A stretch of DNA of 64,000 nt. Source: Leptospira interrogans serovar Manilae (lineage in GTDB: Bacteria; Spirochaetota; Leptospiria; Leptospirales; Leptospiraceae). The notes beneath the pieces were generated by a model. It saw only the letters and a list, made by a program, of their open reading frames with translations, was not told the origin of the DNA and did no database searches. Of this stretch, positions 1 to 8,206 are shown piece by piece; the first letter of the stretch is position 1, and the number at the start of each line of letters is the position of its first letter. The stretch spans positions 1 to 64,000 of the forward strand of contig CAMCZP010000004.1 in assembly GCA_945887855.1 (NCBI GenBank). Direction: 5' to 3'. Both the position numbers and the translations under genes were made by a program.

Positions 1-1
1 A

Positions 2-139
2 ATCGATTTCGTAGAAGCTAAGATGGACACCAAATTCCAATTTCATGATAAACTTCTCTGGACAATCATCGGCCTTCTCATTACCCTCTCGGGGTTTGTG
101 GTCACCAATTCTATTTTTATTTATCAAAAATTGAAATAG
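2..139 (+). CDS. C-terminal end of a membrane-anchored protein (partial)
   Basis: The window opens inside a gene. The readable frame gives 45 residues and a stop at 137-139. The visible part is a short polar stretch followed by one hydrophobic segment of about 20 residues (WTIIGLLITLSGFVVTNSIF) and a short basic tail, so it is probably a tail-anchored or single-pass membrane protein. Small coiled-coil proteins with one C-terminal membrane helix (for example DUF1640-like) end this way, but too little is visible to name the family. The gene reads in the same direction as the next one and lies 62 bases upstream of it. Confidence 0.6.
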   Translation: MDFVEAKMDTKFQFHDKLLWTIIGLLITLSGFVVTNSIFIYQKLK

Positions 140-201
140 ATCGAAATTGTCTATTCCCTTAATATCTTGACAAAATTGCATTTTCAAGGATATAATTATC
201 T

Positions 202-732
202 ATGTCCACTACCCTCTCAAAATCTGATTTAGATCTTTCCCAAATTATAAATGGAGTCACTATTATGGCACCTAGCCCCTCTGGATATCACCAAGATATT
301 TCTGGCAATTTATATTTCTTATTTCGTAAATATACAAAAACATCTCTCACAGGAAAGATTTTTTCAGCTCCTTTAGATGTCATATTTGAAGATGGCTTAA
401 ACGTAGTACAACCAGATCTTATCTATATAAAAAAAGAAAATATGTCCATCTTTGATTCTAAAGGGTATATACATGGAGTCCCTGATCTTTTGATTGAAAT
501 TGTTTCAACAAGTTCTGTATCGCGAGACACAGTAGAAAAATATAAAATTTATGAAAAGTATGGAGTCAGTGAATACTGGATTGTATTTCCTGAGTTAAAG
601 GTAGTTGAGGTATTTGTTTTAAAGGATGGGAAATATTTCTTATTTTGTAGTACGGAAAATACGGAAGGAGTTTTAAGTTCGGTTATCTTGACTGATTTTA
701 AAGTAAAAGTGGAGGAAGTATTTGAGGGATAA
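202..732 (+). CDS. Uma2-family (DUF820) putative restriction-endonuclease-fold protein
   Basis: A 176-residue protein of normal length for the Uma2 family, which has the PD-(D/E)XK nuclease fold. Visible hallmarks are VVQPDLIYI near residue 72, DLLIEIVSTSS near residue 95, then K-Y-xxYEKYGVSEYWIV near residues 113-128. The Asp of QPDL and the Glu of LIEIV are the expected metal-binding residues. The family is widespread and often multicopy in cyanobacteria and spirochetes; its cellular role is not established, so nuclease activity is an inference from the fold. An AAGGA Shine-Dalgarno-like sequence lies 11 bases before the ATG. No methyltransferase or toxin-antitoxin partner is next to it, so it is probably a solitary gene. 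Confidence 0.85.
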   Translation: MSTTLSKSDLDLSQIINGVTIMAPSPSGYHQDISGNLYFLFRKYTKTSLTGKIFSAPLDVIFEDGLNVVQPDLIYIKKENMSIFDSKGYIHGVPDLLIEIVSTSSVSRDTVEKYKIYEKYGVSEYWIVFPELKVVEVFVLKDGKYFLFCSTENTEGVLSSVILTDFKVKVEEVFEG

Positions 733-941
733 CTTTTTTTTTCTTTAGTAAAGAACCCAGTAAATTATAAGCAAAGAAAAGCATCGTTTTCACCCTATTG
801 GATAAGACCGAAAAAAGAGATGGATTTGGGGATTTTTTAACTTCTATTTTCCTCAAATATAGAAATACATTTGAATCAATGATTAACTGTTCCATTTTAA
901 AATTTATTAGAAATATGAGTAATTATCTCCAAATCTCTCCC

Positions 942-978
942 CCAAAAAAAAAGCCCCCGATCTCTCGGAGGCTTTTTT
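942..978 (-). terminator. Rho-independent terminator of groES-groEL
   Basis: AAGCC-C-CCGA pairs with TCGG-A-GGCTT around a four-base loop (tctc), with runs of A before and T after on the plus strand. Read on the minus strand it gives a G+C-rich hairpin followed by about ten T residues, just after the groEL stop at 1007. Confidence 0.88.
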
Positions 979-1006
979 ACCAAAACTGGTGTATAGAAGA
1001 AATGAT

Positions 1007-2650
<1,644 letters not shown>

Positions 2651-2658
2651 CTATCTCC

Positions 2659-2943
2659 TTATTTAATTACCGCTAGAATGTCACTTTCACGAACGATAAG
2701 ATATTCGTGTCCGCCATGTTTGATTTCAGTTCCGGAATATTTTCCGTAGAGAACAGTGTCTCCAACCTTTACTTCCAAAGAAACAAGCTTTCCATCTTCA
2801 TATTTTCCCTGTCCCACTTCTATAACTTTGCCTTCTTGGGGTTTTTCTTTGGCAGTATCGGGTACATATAACATTCCGATTTTTTCTTCTGATTCCTTCT
2901 TTGGTTCAACTAGAACTCTATCTCCTAAAGGTTTGATAGCCAT
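2659..2943 (-). CDS. groES: Co-chaperonin GroES (10 kDa, Hsp10)
   Basis: A 94-residue heptameric lid for GroEL of the usual length. The N-terminus ([14 protein letters not shown]) and the beta-barrel motif [15 protein letters not shown] are diagnostic. The mobile loop that binds GroEL is at about residues 18-33 ([15 protein letters not shown]). The start is fixed by a strong AAAGGAGATC ribosome site eight bases before the ATG. It is the first gene of the groES-groEL operon and lies directly downstream of a promoter flanked by two CIRCE operators. Confidence 0.98.
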   Translation of the reverse strand: MAIKPLGDRVLVEPKKESEEKIGMLYVPDTAKEKPQEGKVIEVGQGKYEDGKLVSLEVKVGDTVLYGKYSGTEIKHGGHEYLIVRESDILAVIK

Positions 2944-2981
2944 TTTATTGATCTCCTTTCTTCTCTTTTATGTGTCTTGAC

Positions 2982-3008
2982 TTAGCACTTTCATAGAAAG
3001 AATGCTAA
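2982..3008 (-). promoter_or_regulatory. CIRCE operator 1 (HrcA binding site)
   Basis: TTAGCACTT, nine bases, GAATGCTAA. This differs from the canonical CIRCE palindrome (TTAGCACTC-N9-GAGTGCTAA) by one base in each arm. It lies 39 bases before the groES start and downstream of the predicted -10 box, in the transcribed leader, the usual place for HrcA repression of groESL. Confidence 0.92.
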
Positions 3009-3019
3009 AATCTAATACC

Positions 3020-3048
3020 AAATTATTTGGAGGTATAAAAAAAGTCAA
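3020..3048 (-). promoter_or_regulatory. Predicted sigma-70-type promoter of groES-groEL
   Basis: On the minus strand TTGACT (3043-3048) is followed after exactly 17 bases by TAATTT (3020-3025). The -35 box overlaps the inner arm of the distal CIRCE palindrome, and the leader contains the proximal CIRCE, so HrcA bound at either site would block RNA polymerase. The boxes were assigned by eye. Confidence 0.7.
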
Positions 3049-3072
3049 GCACTCTACACTAGAGAGTGCTAA
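3046..3072 (-). promoter_or_regulatory. CIRCE operator 2 (HrcA binding site)
   Basis: CAAGCACTC, nine bases, GAGTGCTAA. One arm is a perfect CIRCE half-site and the other matches seven of nine positions. It overlaps the predicted -35 box of the groES promoter, so it is a second operator 37 bases upstream of the first end. Confidence 0.88.
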
Positions 3073-3233
3073 TGGTTCTATATTTGAAAACTTAAAAATT
3101 CTATTACCATAGTAGCTCTTTCCCTTCATCTCAAATTAGAAGTGTTTGTAAATCACACAAATTTGCTTGTTTTATTCTTCCCCTACACCCCAAGTAGTAT
3201 ATTAGTGAAAGAAGTAGTAATCTCTAGTTTTTT

Positions 3234-3241
3234 GCCGATAT
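3234..3241 (+). promoter_or_regulatory. Possible sigma-28 (FliA) -10 element
   Basis: GCCGATAT matches seven of eight bases of the flagellar sigma-28 -10 consensus GCCGATAA and lies 25 bases before the chemoreceptor start at 3267. The matching -35 (TAAA about 15 bases upstream) is poor (TAGT), so this is a suggestion only. Motility sigma factors commonly drive chemoreceptor genes. Confidence 0.4.
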
Positions 3242-3266
3242 TGAAAGGAAAGCTGATATTAAGCCT

Positions 3267-4970
3267 ATGATGTCCAAGTACCTTTCCGAAATATCCCTAG
3301 AAAATGAAATCCAAATAGATGATGATGCTGTACTTATATCAAAAACAGATGCTAGTGGGAAAATATTATATATAAGTCCTGATTTTCTTAAAATAACAGG
3401 ATATTCAGAAAAGGAAATCTTTCAGCAAAATCACAATATCATCAAACATCCAGATATGCCAGCAGAAGTCTTCAAGGATATGTGGGCAACAATCACAAAA
3501 GGATTCTCATGGACTGGTATTTTAAAAAATAGAACAAGAACAGGGGAAGGATATTGGCTAGATACCACAATTACTCCTATCTTTTCCCACAAAGAAATCC
3601 AGGGATATATCTCCGTCAGAAGAAAAGTTTCTAGAGATGCTGTTGAAAAATATCTCCTGCATCTAGACTATTTGCAATCTCGCAAAGACAATCGCGGAAT
3701 CATGAAAATGATTAGCGACATACATCATAAAATTACAAATGTTTCCAAACTACAATCATTCCTATTTTTTGGATTATTTGTATTCCTTTCTTTCTCACCT
3801 TTCTTCAGCCTAACATTTCAGTTAATTTGGATTTTTTCATGCTTGGTAATTGCTTGTTTTGCAAACATCCTTATAATCGAAGGATTTATAAATAAAAAAC
3901 TCAAGCTAATCAATGCCTATTCTGGTAGTGTATCTGGAGGAAACTTCAGACCCGAAGGCTATAATCTTCCAAAAATCACTACAGAAGATCCATTTTCAAA
4001 TCCTATCATAGGTTTTAAAACCTTAGTCATACAATTTAGCGGTATTTTGCACAAACTCTCCGTCAATGTTAAATCCCAATTTCTTACTTATGATCAATTG
4101 AGCGATGCATCAAAAAAAATTGATACATTTATTCGCAATATATCCCATTCTACAAAAGATCATAACGAAAATATAAAAAACCTTTCTGAAATGATCCAAA
4201 GCATTAGCAAATCTATTGATACCCAATCTATCAATACCAATCTTATTTCTAGTAATATAATGGAAATCAATGATATTATGGTGATCACAGCTCAGTATTT
4301 AGAAGAAATGACCGTCATCATTGAAAAAACTATGCAAAGATATGAATCCAGTAAAGACCATGTTAACTCACTGATGGGTGATATGGAAGAGATGAAATCT
4401 CTCTCAGAAAATATGGGATCTGTTATAACTGTAATTGATGAAATTTCGGAAAAAATTAATCTCCTCTCTGTAAATGCTGCAATTGAATCAGCTCGAGCGG
4501 GAGATCTTGGGAAAGGCTTTGCTGTAGTGGCAAGAGAGGTCTCTAGTCTATCAGAGAAAACAGCAGAAAATGTTAAATCAATAGCAACCACCATACATTC
4601 TTTTAGAAAATCAATCAATGATGGTACGATAAAAACTAGAGGTGTGGTACATATCTTTCAGGAAATTCAAGATCTAATTTTATCCCTCCACAATGTAACC
4701 GAGAGAGTCCAAGAGAGCTCTTTAAATCAATTAGAAAAAATAATGGATATAAATGGAAATGTAATTGAAGCAAAGAGAGAACTAGAGAATATCAACCAGT
4801 CCACTCAAGTTGAGAGAGATCGATTGATGGATTTTTCAACTTCCATTGGGGAATTAAATAAAGAAGCAAATTCCTCAGTCAATATTGGTGACCATATTAG
4901 AAACTTATCTAGAAAAGCATACCTTTCACATAAAGAAATCAGTGAAATCCTAAATCATTTTAAATCCTAA
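3267..4970 (+). CDS. Methyl-accepting chemotaxis protein with N-terminal PAS domain (Aer-like)
   Basis: A 567-residue chemoreceptor. Residues about 20-125 form a PAS domain (ITGYSEKEIFQQNHNIIKHPDMP, then GYWLDTTITPIF), close to the redox-sensing PAS of Aer. Two adjacent hydrophobic segments at about 165-205 anchor it in the inner membrane with almost no periplasmic loop, so the stimulus is internal. The C-terminal signalling hairpin includes the tip VIDEISEKINLLSVNAAIES and ARAGDLGKGFAVVAREV, which binds CheA and CheW. The expected role is energy, redox or oxygen taxis; whether it carries FAD is not shown by the sequence. Two Met codons stand in tandem at the start, after an AAAGGAAAG ribosome site. 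A sigma-28-like -10 lies upstream. Confidence 0.93.
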   Translation: MMSKYLSEISLENEIQIDDDAVLISKTDASGKILYISPDFLKITGYSEKEIFQQNHNIIKHPDMPAEVFKDMWATITKGFSWTGILKNRTRTGEGYWLDTTITPIFSHKEIQGYISVRRKVSRDAVEKYLLHLDYLQSRKDNRGIMKMISDIHHKITNVSKLQSFLFFGLFVFLSFSPFFSLTFQLIWIFSCLVIACFANILIIEGFINKKLKLINAYSGSVSGGNFRPEGYNLPKITTEDPFSNPIIGFKTLVIQFSGILHKLSVNVKSQFLTYDQLSDASKKIDTFIRNISHSTKDHNENIKNLSEMIQSISKSIDTQSINTNLISSNIMEINDIMVITAQYLEEMTVIIEKTMQRYESSKDHVNSLMGDMEEMKSLSENMGSVITVIDEISEKINLLSVNAAIESARAGDLGKGFAVVAREVSSLSEKTAENVKSIATTIHSFRKSINDGTIKTRGVVHIFQEIQDLILSLHNVTERVQESSLNQLEKIMDINGNVIEAKRELENINQSTQVERDRLMDFSTSIGELNKEANSSVNIGDHIRNLSRKAYLSHKEISEILNHFKS

Positions 4971-4992
4971 ATTTAACTATCTAAGTCTTTAT

Positions 4993-5041
4993 AAAATTAA
5001 AAACAGAAAATATAATTTTTTTTCCTATTTTTAATTTTTTT
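4993..5041 (+). terminator. Weak terminator-like inverted repeat
   Basis: AAAATTAAAAA (4993-5003) and TTTTTAATTTT (5028-5038) are perfect complements separated by 24 bases and followed by T residues, just after the chemoreceptor stop. The stem is all A/T, so termination would be weak. The rest of 4971-5190 is very AT-rich with no gene. Confidence 0.35.
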
Positions 5042-5190
5042 GTTGAATAATTTAAATAATCTGATAATAAGTATCTCTAAATTTTGTATATATTCTATAA
5101 ATAATAATATTACAATTCTGTTTATTAGAAATTTATTAATTATAGAATATGAGATTTTAGATTTTAAAATTAATCAAACAAGGATTCAAT

Positions 5191-5760
5191 ATGAAAAAAG
5201 AAAATAAAAATAATTATGTCCGAAGTGCTTATCTTACAGAGAAAGATATATACAAGGTACTACTCCAAGTGAAAACGAACTATCATCACTATCTATGGAT
5301 AGCACTATTGTACACAGGGGGCTTAACTATCCAAGAGCTATTGGAAATCAAGACCAAAGATATTAATATAAAAAATATGGTATTGACCTTACCAGGAAGA
5401 ACAAAACTAAAAAGTAGAAAAATATCCATTCCTGATCATTTTAGATCCTTAATAAACTCAGAAGTCCACCTTAAAGAACCTGAGGATTACCTTTTTTCAG
5501 GTAGAAATGGGAGACTCCACACGAGAACAGTTCAAAAATTATTTGATAAAATCAAAAGTTTAACTGGAATAGGGCTATCAATTCATCTAATTCGAAAATC
5601 ACTAGCCATACATTTATACAATGCTGGATGGAGTGAAAAAAGTATTTGTACTTTTATGGGGCATTCTCATCTCCAGAGCACGAAAAAGATGTTAAAAGGG
5701 ATTATTCCCCCGGAATCTAAAACTCACCCTATCAATAATATCCTAATTAACGCTGCGTAA
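5191..5760 (+). CDS. Tyrosine recombinase (phage integrase) family protein lacking key catalytic residues
   Basis: A 189-residue protein that is mostly the catalytic-domain fold of XerC/XerD-type recombinases; full Xer proteins are about 300 residues, so the N-terminal DNA-clamp domain is missing. The C-terminal part keeps HLIR (His132, Arg135) and GHS (His158), and a lysine-rich beta-hairpin (GRTKLKSRKISIP). However, the first catalytic arginine, expected in YGTGLRVSEL, is Thr46 (YTGGLTIQEL), and the nucleophilic tyrosine, expected nine residues after the GHS histidine, is Met167. On this reading it cannot cut DNA and may be a DNA-binding or accessory protein. No flanking attachment-site repeats or phage genes are evident. 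The 220 bases upstream are extremely AT-rich. The family is clear; the function is unknown. Confidence 0.85.
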   Translation: MKKENKNNYVRSAYLTEKDIYKVLLQVKTNYHHYLWIALLYTGGLTIQELLEIKTKDINIKNMVLTLPGRTKLKSRKISIPDHFRSLINSEVHLKEPEDYLFSGRNGRLHTRTVQKLFDKIKSLTGIGLSIHLIRKSLAIHLYNAGWSEKSICTFMGHSHLQSTKKMLKGIIPPESKTHPINNILINAA

Positions 5761-5836
5761 AATAGTTGACATTTTTTGAGCACACTGAACAATTTGAAAG
5801 ATAAATATCAACTAAAGCGTTTTTAGGAGCCCTGAT

Positions 5837-6175
5837 TTGGAAATTAAAGTTGAGAGACTTGGAAAAAATGTAATCGTAAGACTATCCGGAAGACTTGACA
5901 TTACACAGTCTGATGAGGTAGAGTCCCTTCTTTCCAAGGATGTCCAATCGGGAGAAGGTGATATGGTTATCAATCTAGCACAAATATCTTATATATCTTC
6001 TTCTGGTATAAGGATTTTTGTAGGAATGGTTAGAGAATTAGGTCGCCAAAATAGAAAACTTAAACTTTGCAATATCACTCCACCTGTAAAAAAAGTATTT
6101 GATGTCGTTGAATTATTAGATCTTTTTGAGGTATTCGCAACAGAAGAAGAAGCAGTTACTTCATTCAACAGCTAA
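5837..6175 (+). CDS. STAS-domain anti-sigma-factor antagonist
   Basis: A 112-residue single-domain STAS protein of the SpoIIAA/RsbV type. It has the family pattern: IVRLSGRLDITQSDEVE in the first half, then MVINLAQISYISSSGIRIFVG. The serine group in ISSSGIR (about residues 56-58) is where an anti-sigma kinase would phosphorylate it. It probably binds and releases a partner switching protein in the cytosol; no RsbW-type kinase or PP2C phosphatase is adjacent. The start is TTG at 5837, supported by AGGAG seven bases upstream; no ATG would give the full domain. The next gene begins one base after its stop codon. Confidence 0.92.
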   Translation: MEIKVERLGKNVIVRLSGRLDITQSDEVESLLSKDVQSGEGDMVINLAQISYISSSGIRIFVGMVRELGRQNRKLKLCNITPPVKKVFDVVELLDLFEVFATEEEAVTSFNS

Positions 6176-6176
6176 A

Positions 6177-7646
6177 GTGTCCCTAATAGGGTTATTTCTT
6201 CTAGTAACCCTATATATTGCACTTTTTTTTCTTTCGTTTTCTTTTTACCCCCCTGTTTGGCCTGACGAGATTCTATTTTTCTCGCCAACCAATGATTTTG
6301 CAAACAATAGGTCATTGACTACGCCTGTTCTCAAAGGAATGATTGAGGGCATGGATATTAAAACATTGTGGATGCCCCCACTCTATTTTTTTTATTCTTC
6401 AATTTTTATCCAAATCTTTGGTTCTACCCTATTTGCTGTTCGTTTTGGATCTATTTTTGCTTCCATCCTTTGCGTTTTTCCAATTTTAGGGATTGCAAAA
6501 AAGATGGGAATAACTGAAAAATCACGACTCTTTCTTGCAGCAATTATGCTAACTGATATTCTATTTTTTAAAATTTCATCCACAGCTAGAATGGAAAGTC
6601 TCTGTCTTTTTTTTTCAATAACTAGTCTTTACCTTCTTTATACGGATTTGACTGACTTCCAAAAATATTTTTTTTCCGGTTTTTTTTTGGGATTAGGAAC
6701 TATTTCCCATCCTTTTGGATTTATTTTCTCATTTCTTGCGGTGGTGGTCATTTCTTTTAGATCTTCGTTCGCATTCAAAAATTTATTTCTAATGGCGATT
6801 GGAGGAATCATTCCATTGTTGGGATGGGGTATATATATCGTTCCTAACTTTGATATTTTTATTTTACAATTTGGAGCTCAACTAGGAAGAAAAAAAGATT
6901 TATTGGTTTCAGTTTTCACACTTGTAACAAAGATAAAAATAATTTTATCAGGATTTAAATATCCAACAGCAAAGCTAATTAGTCTCGTACTACTCTCAGC
7001 TCTAATATTGAATTTAATAAAATATAGAAAACTAGATTTAGAAAATAAAAAGAATATTATCGTATATTCTCTATGTCTCTCTATAGTAATTGGATTTATA
7101 TTTTTATCTTCAGAATCCTGGTATGTATACTATATAATACCATTTCTTTCTATTTTATTATGTTTGGTATTTGAATATGGAAATCAAATAGAGAAAGGAT
7201 TAGTATCGCTATTTTTAATATATAATTTAGTTATAATAGGAATTTTTATAAATACCAATTTCATCTTGAATTCAACAAAAGATCTACAAGAAACTTATTT
7301 TAATGAAATTTATCAATATACTAAAAATTCAAAAAAAGTTTATTTACAAGCAATTCCAGACCCCTATTTTTATATCTCTGAGAAAAACACAAGTATTGAT
7401 ATGAGAGAATTTATTCCAGGAGAACTTCCACTCTCTGAAGAATTCCCGGTAAAAGAGATGGCTTCTCAAGATGTATTTATTTTTTATAATGAAGATCTGA
7501 TTCACCCTTTTTTAAAAAATTTTTTACAAAATAACTCAGATCTCTTTGATCGATTTGAAATAAATGTTCCAACTCCGAAAGGATATGAATATAAACTTTT
7601 TGCTATCATCTATAGGAAAAAGCATAAAAATACCTTGTTATTATAA
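6177..7646 (+). CDS. Multi-pass membrane glycosyltransferase, GT39/ArnT-like
   Basis: About 490 residues with some ten hydrophobic segments. The first periplasmic loop carries the acidic pair WPDEILFF, as in the protein-O-mannosyltransferase/ArnT superfamily (GT-C fold), followed by a loop MPPLYFFYSSIFIQIFG that matches the usual YPPLYY-type motif, and later ARMESL. Such enzymes move a sugar from a polyprenyl-phosphate donor to a lipid or protein on the outer face of the inner membrane; the acceptor here is unknown. Start: GTG at 6177, one base after the STAS stop, keeps the genes from overlapping. A TTG at 6126 in the same frame would add 17 residues and overlap the STAS gene by 50 bases; neither has a clear ribosome site. 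The coding sequence has many long T runs. Confidence 0.8.
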   Translation: MSLIGLFLLVTLYIALFFLSFSFYPPVWPDEILFFSPTNDFANNRSLTTPVLKGMIEGMDIKTLWMPPLYFFYSSIFIQIFGSTLFAVRFGSIFASILCVFPILGIAKKMGITEKSRLFLAAIMLTDILFFKISSTARMESLCLFFSITSLYLLYTDLTDFQKYFFSGFFLGLGTISHPFGFIFSFLAVVVISFRSSFAFKNLFLMAIGGIIPLLGWGIYIVPNFDIFILQFGAQLGRKKDLLVSVFTLVTKIKIILSGFKYPTAKLISLVLLSALILNLIKYRKLDLENKKNIIVYSLCLSIVIGFIFLSSESWYVYYIIPFLSILLCLVFEYGNQIEKGLVSLFLIYNLVIIGIFINTNFILNSTKDLQETYFNEIYQYTKNSKKVYLQAIPDPYFYISEKNTSIDMREFIPGELPLSEEFPVKEMASQDVFIFYNEDLIHPFLKNFLQNNSDLFDRFEINVPTPKGYEYKLFAIIYRKKHKNTLLL

Positions 7647-7670
7647 GAACCTTTATAAGCCTGTAAGTTT

Positions 7671-8147
7671 ATGAATATTGAGAAAAATAAAGTAGTATCT
7701 ATAGACTATACTCTAACTCTCGATGATGGGAAAGTTCTTGATTCTTCCTCTGGTAAAGAACCACTCATCTTTATCCAAGGATTAGGTCATATCATTCCGG
7801 GATTAGAATCAGCTCTTGACGGTAGAAAATCTGGTGATGCATTCCAAGTTAAGATCGAACCAGTTAACGCATATGGCGATTACAATGACCAACTTGTACA
7901 ATCCATTCCACGTTCTTATTTTGAATCAGGTGTTGAGATCACTCCAGGCATGCAATTTAGTAGTGAAGAAAATGATGGATATGTAACTGTCATTGAAGTA
8001 CACAATGATAAAATTGTCGTTGATGGTAATCATCCTCTAGCAGGTTTAGTCTTAAATTTTGATATAAAAGTAACTGATGTTAGAGATGCAAAAAAAGAAG
8101 AGCTTGAGCACGGCCATGTTCATGGTCCCGGTGGTCACCACCATTGA
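7671..8147 (+). CDS. slyD: FKBP-type peptidyl-prolyl isomerase, SlyD-like
   Basis: A 158-residue isomerase and chaperone. It has the SlyD order: a short N-terminal FKBP strand (KVVSIDYTLTLDDGKVLDSS), GLGHIIPGLESALDGRKSGD at about residues 38-57, an insert-in-flap domain (about 70-125), then the return to FKBP and a His-rich tail (HGHVHGPGGHHH). The tail should bind Ni2+ or other metals, as in E. coli SlyD. It assists proline isomerisation and folding in the cytosol and may feed metal to enzymes. The gene is followed by a strong bidirectional terminator. Confidence 0.93.
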   Translation: MNIEKNKVVSIDYTLTLDDGKVLDSSSGKEPLIFIQGLGHIIPGLESALDGRKSGDAFQVKIEPVNAYGDYNDQLVQSIPRSYFESGVEITPGMQFSSEENDGYVTVIEVHNDKIVVDGNHPLAGLVLNFDIKVTDVRDAKKEELEHGHVHGPGGHHH

Positions 8148-8152
8148 GTTCT

Positions 8153-8188
8153 AAAAAATAGGGTAGAAAGTCTCTACCCTATTTTTTT
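8153..8188. terminator. Bidirectional Rho-independent terminator
   Basis: ATAGGGTAGA (8158-8167) and TCTACCCTAT (8173-8182) are perfectly complementary around a five-base loop, flanked by A6 on the left and T7 on the right. It sits between the convergent slyD and the transglutaminase/DUF2126 gene and can serve both. Confidence 0.93.
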
Positions 8189-8206
8189 ATACAAATATCT
8201 CTACTC

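Noticed and set aside
698..895. A 65-codon minus-strand frame after the Uma2-family gene
   Set aside because: No ribosome site, no recognisable protein features, and it overlaps the end of the Uma2-family gene on the opposite strand.
5191..5760. An integrase marking a phage or genomic island
   Set aside because: No attachment-site repeat, tRNA gene or phage gene flanks it, and the catalytic residues are missing, so I do not call a mobile element.
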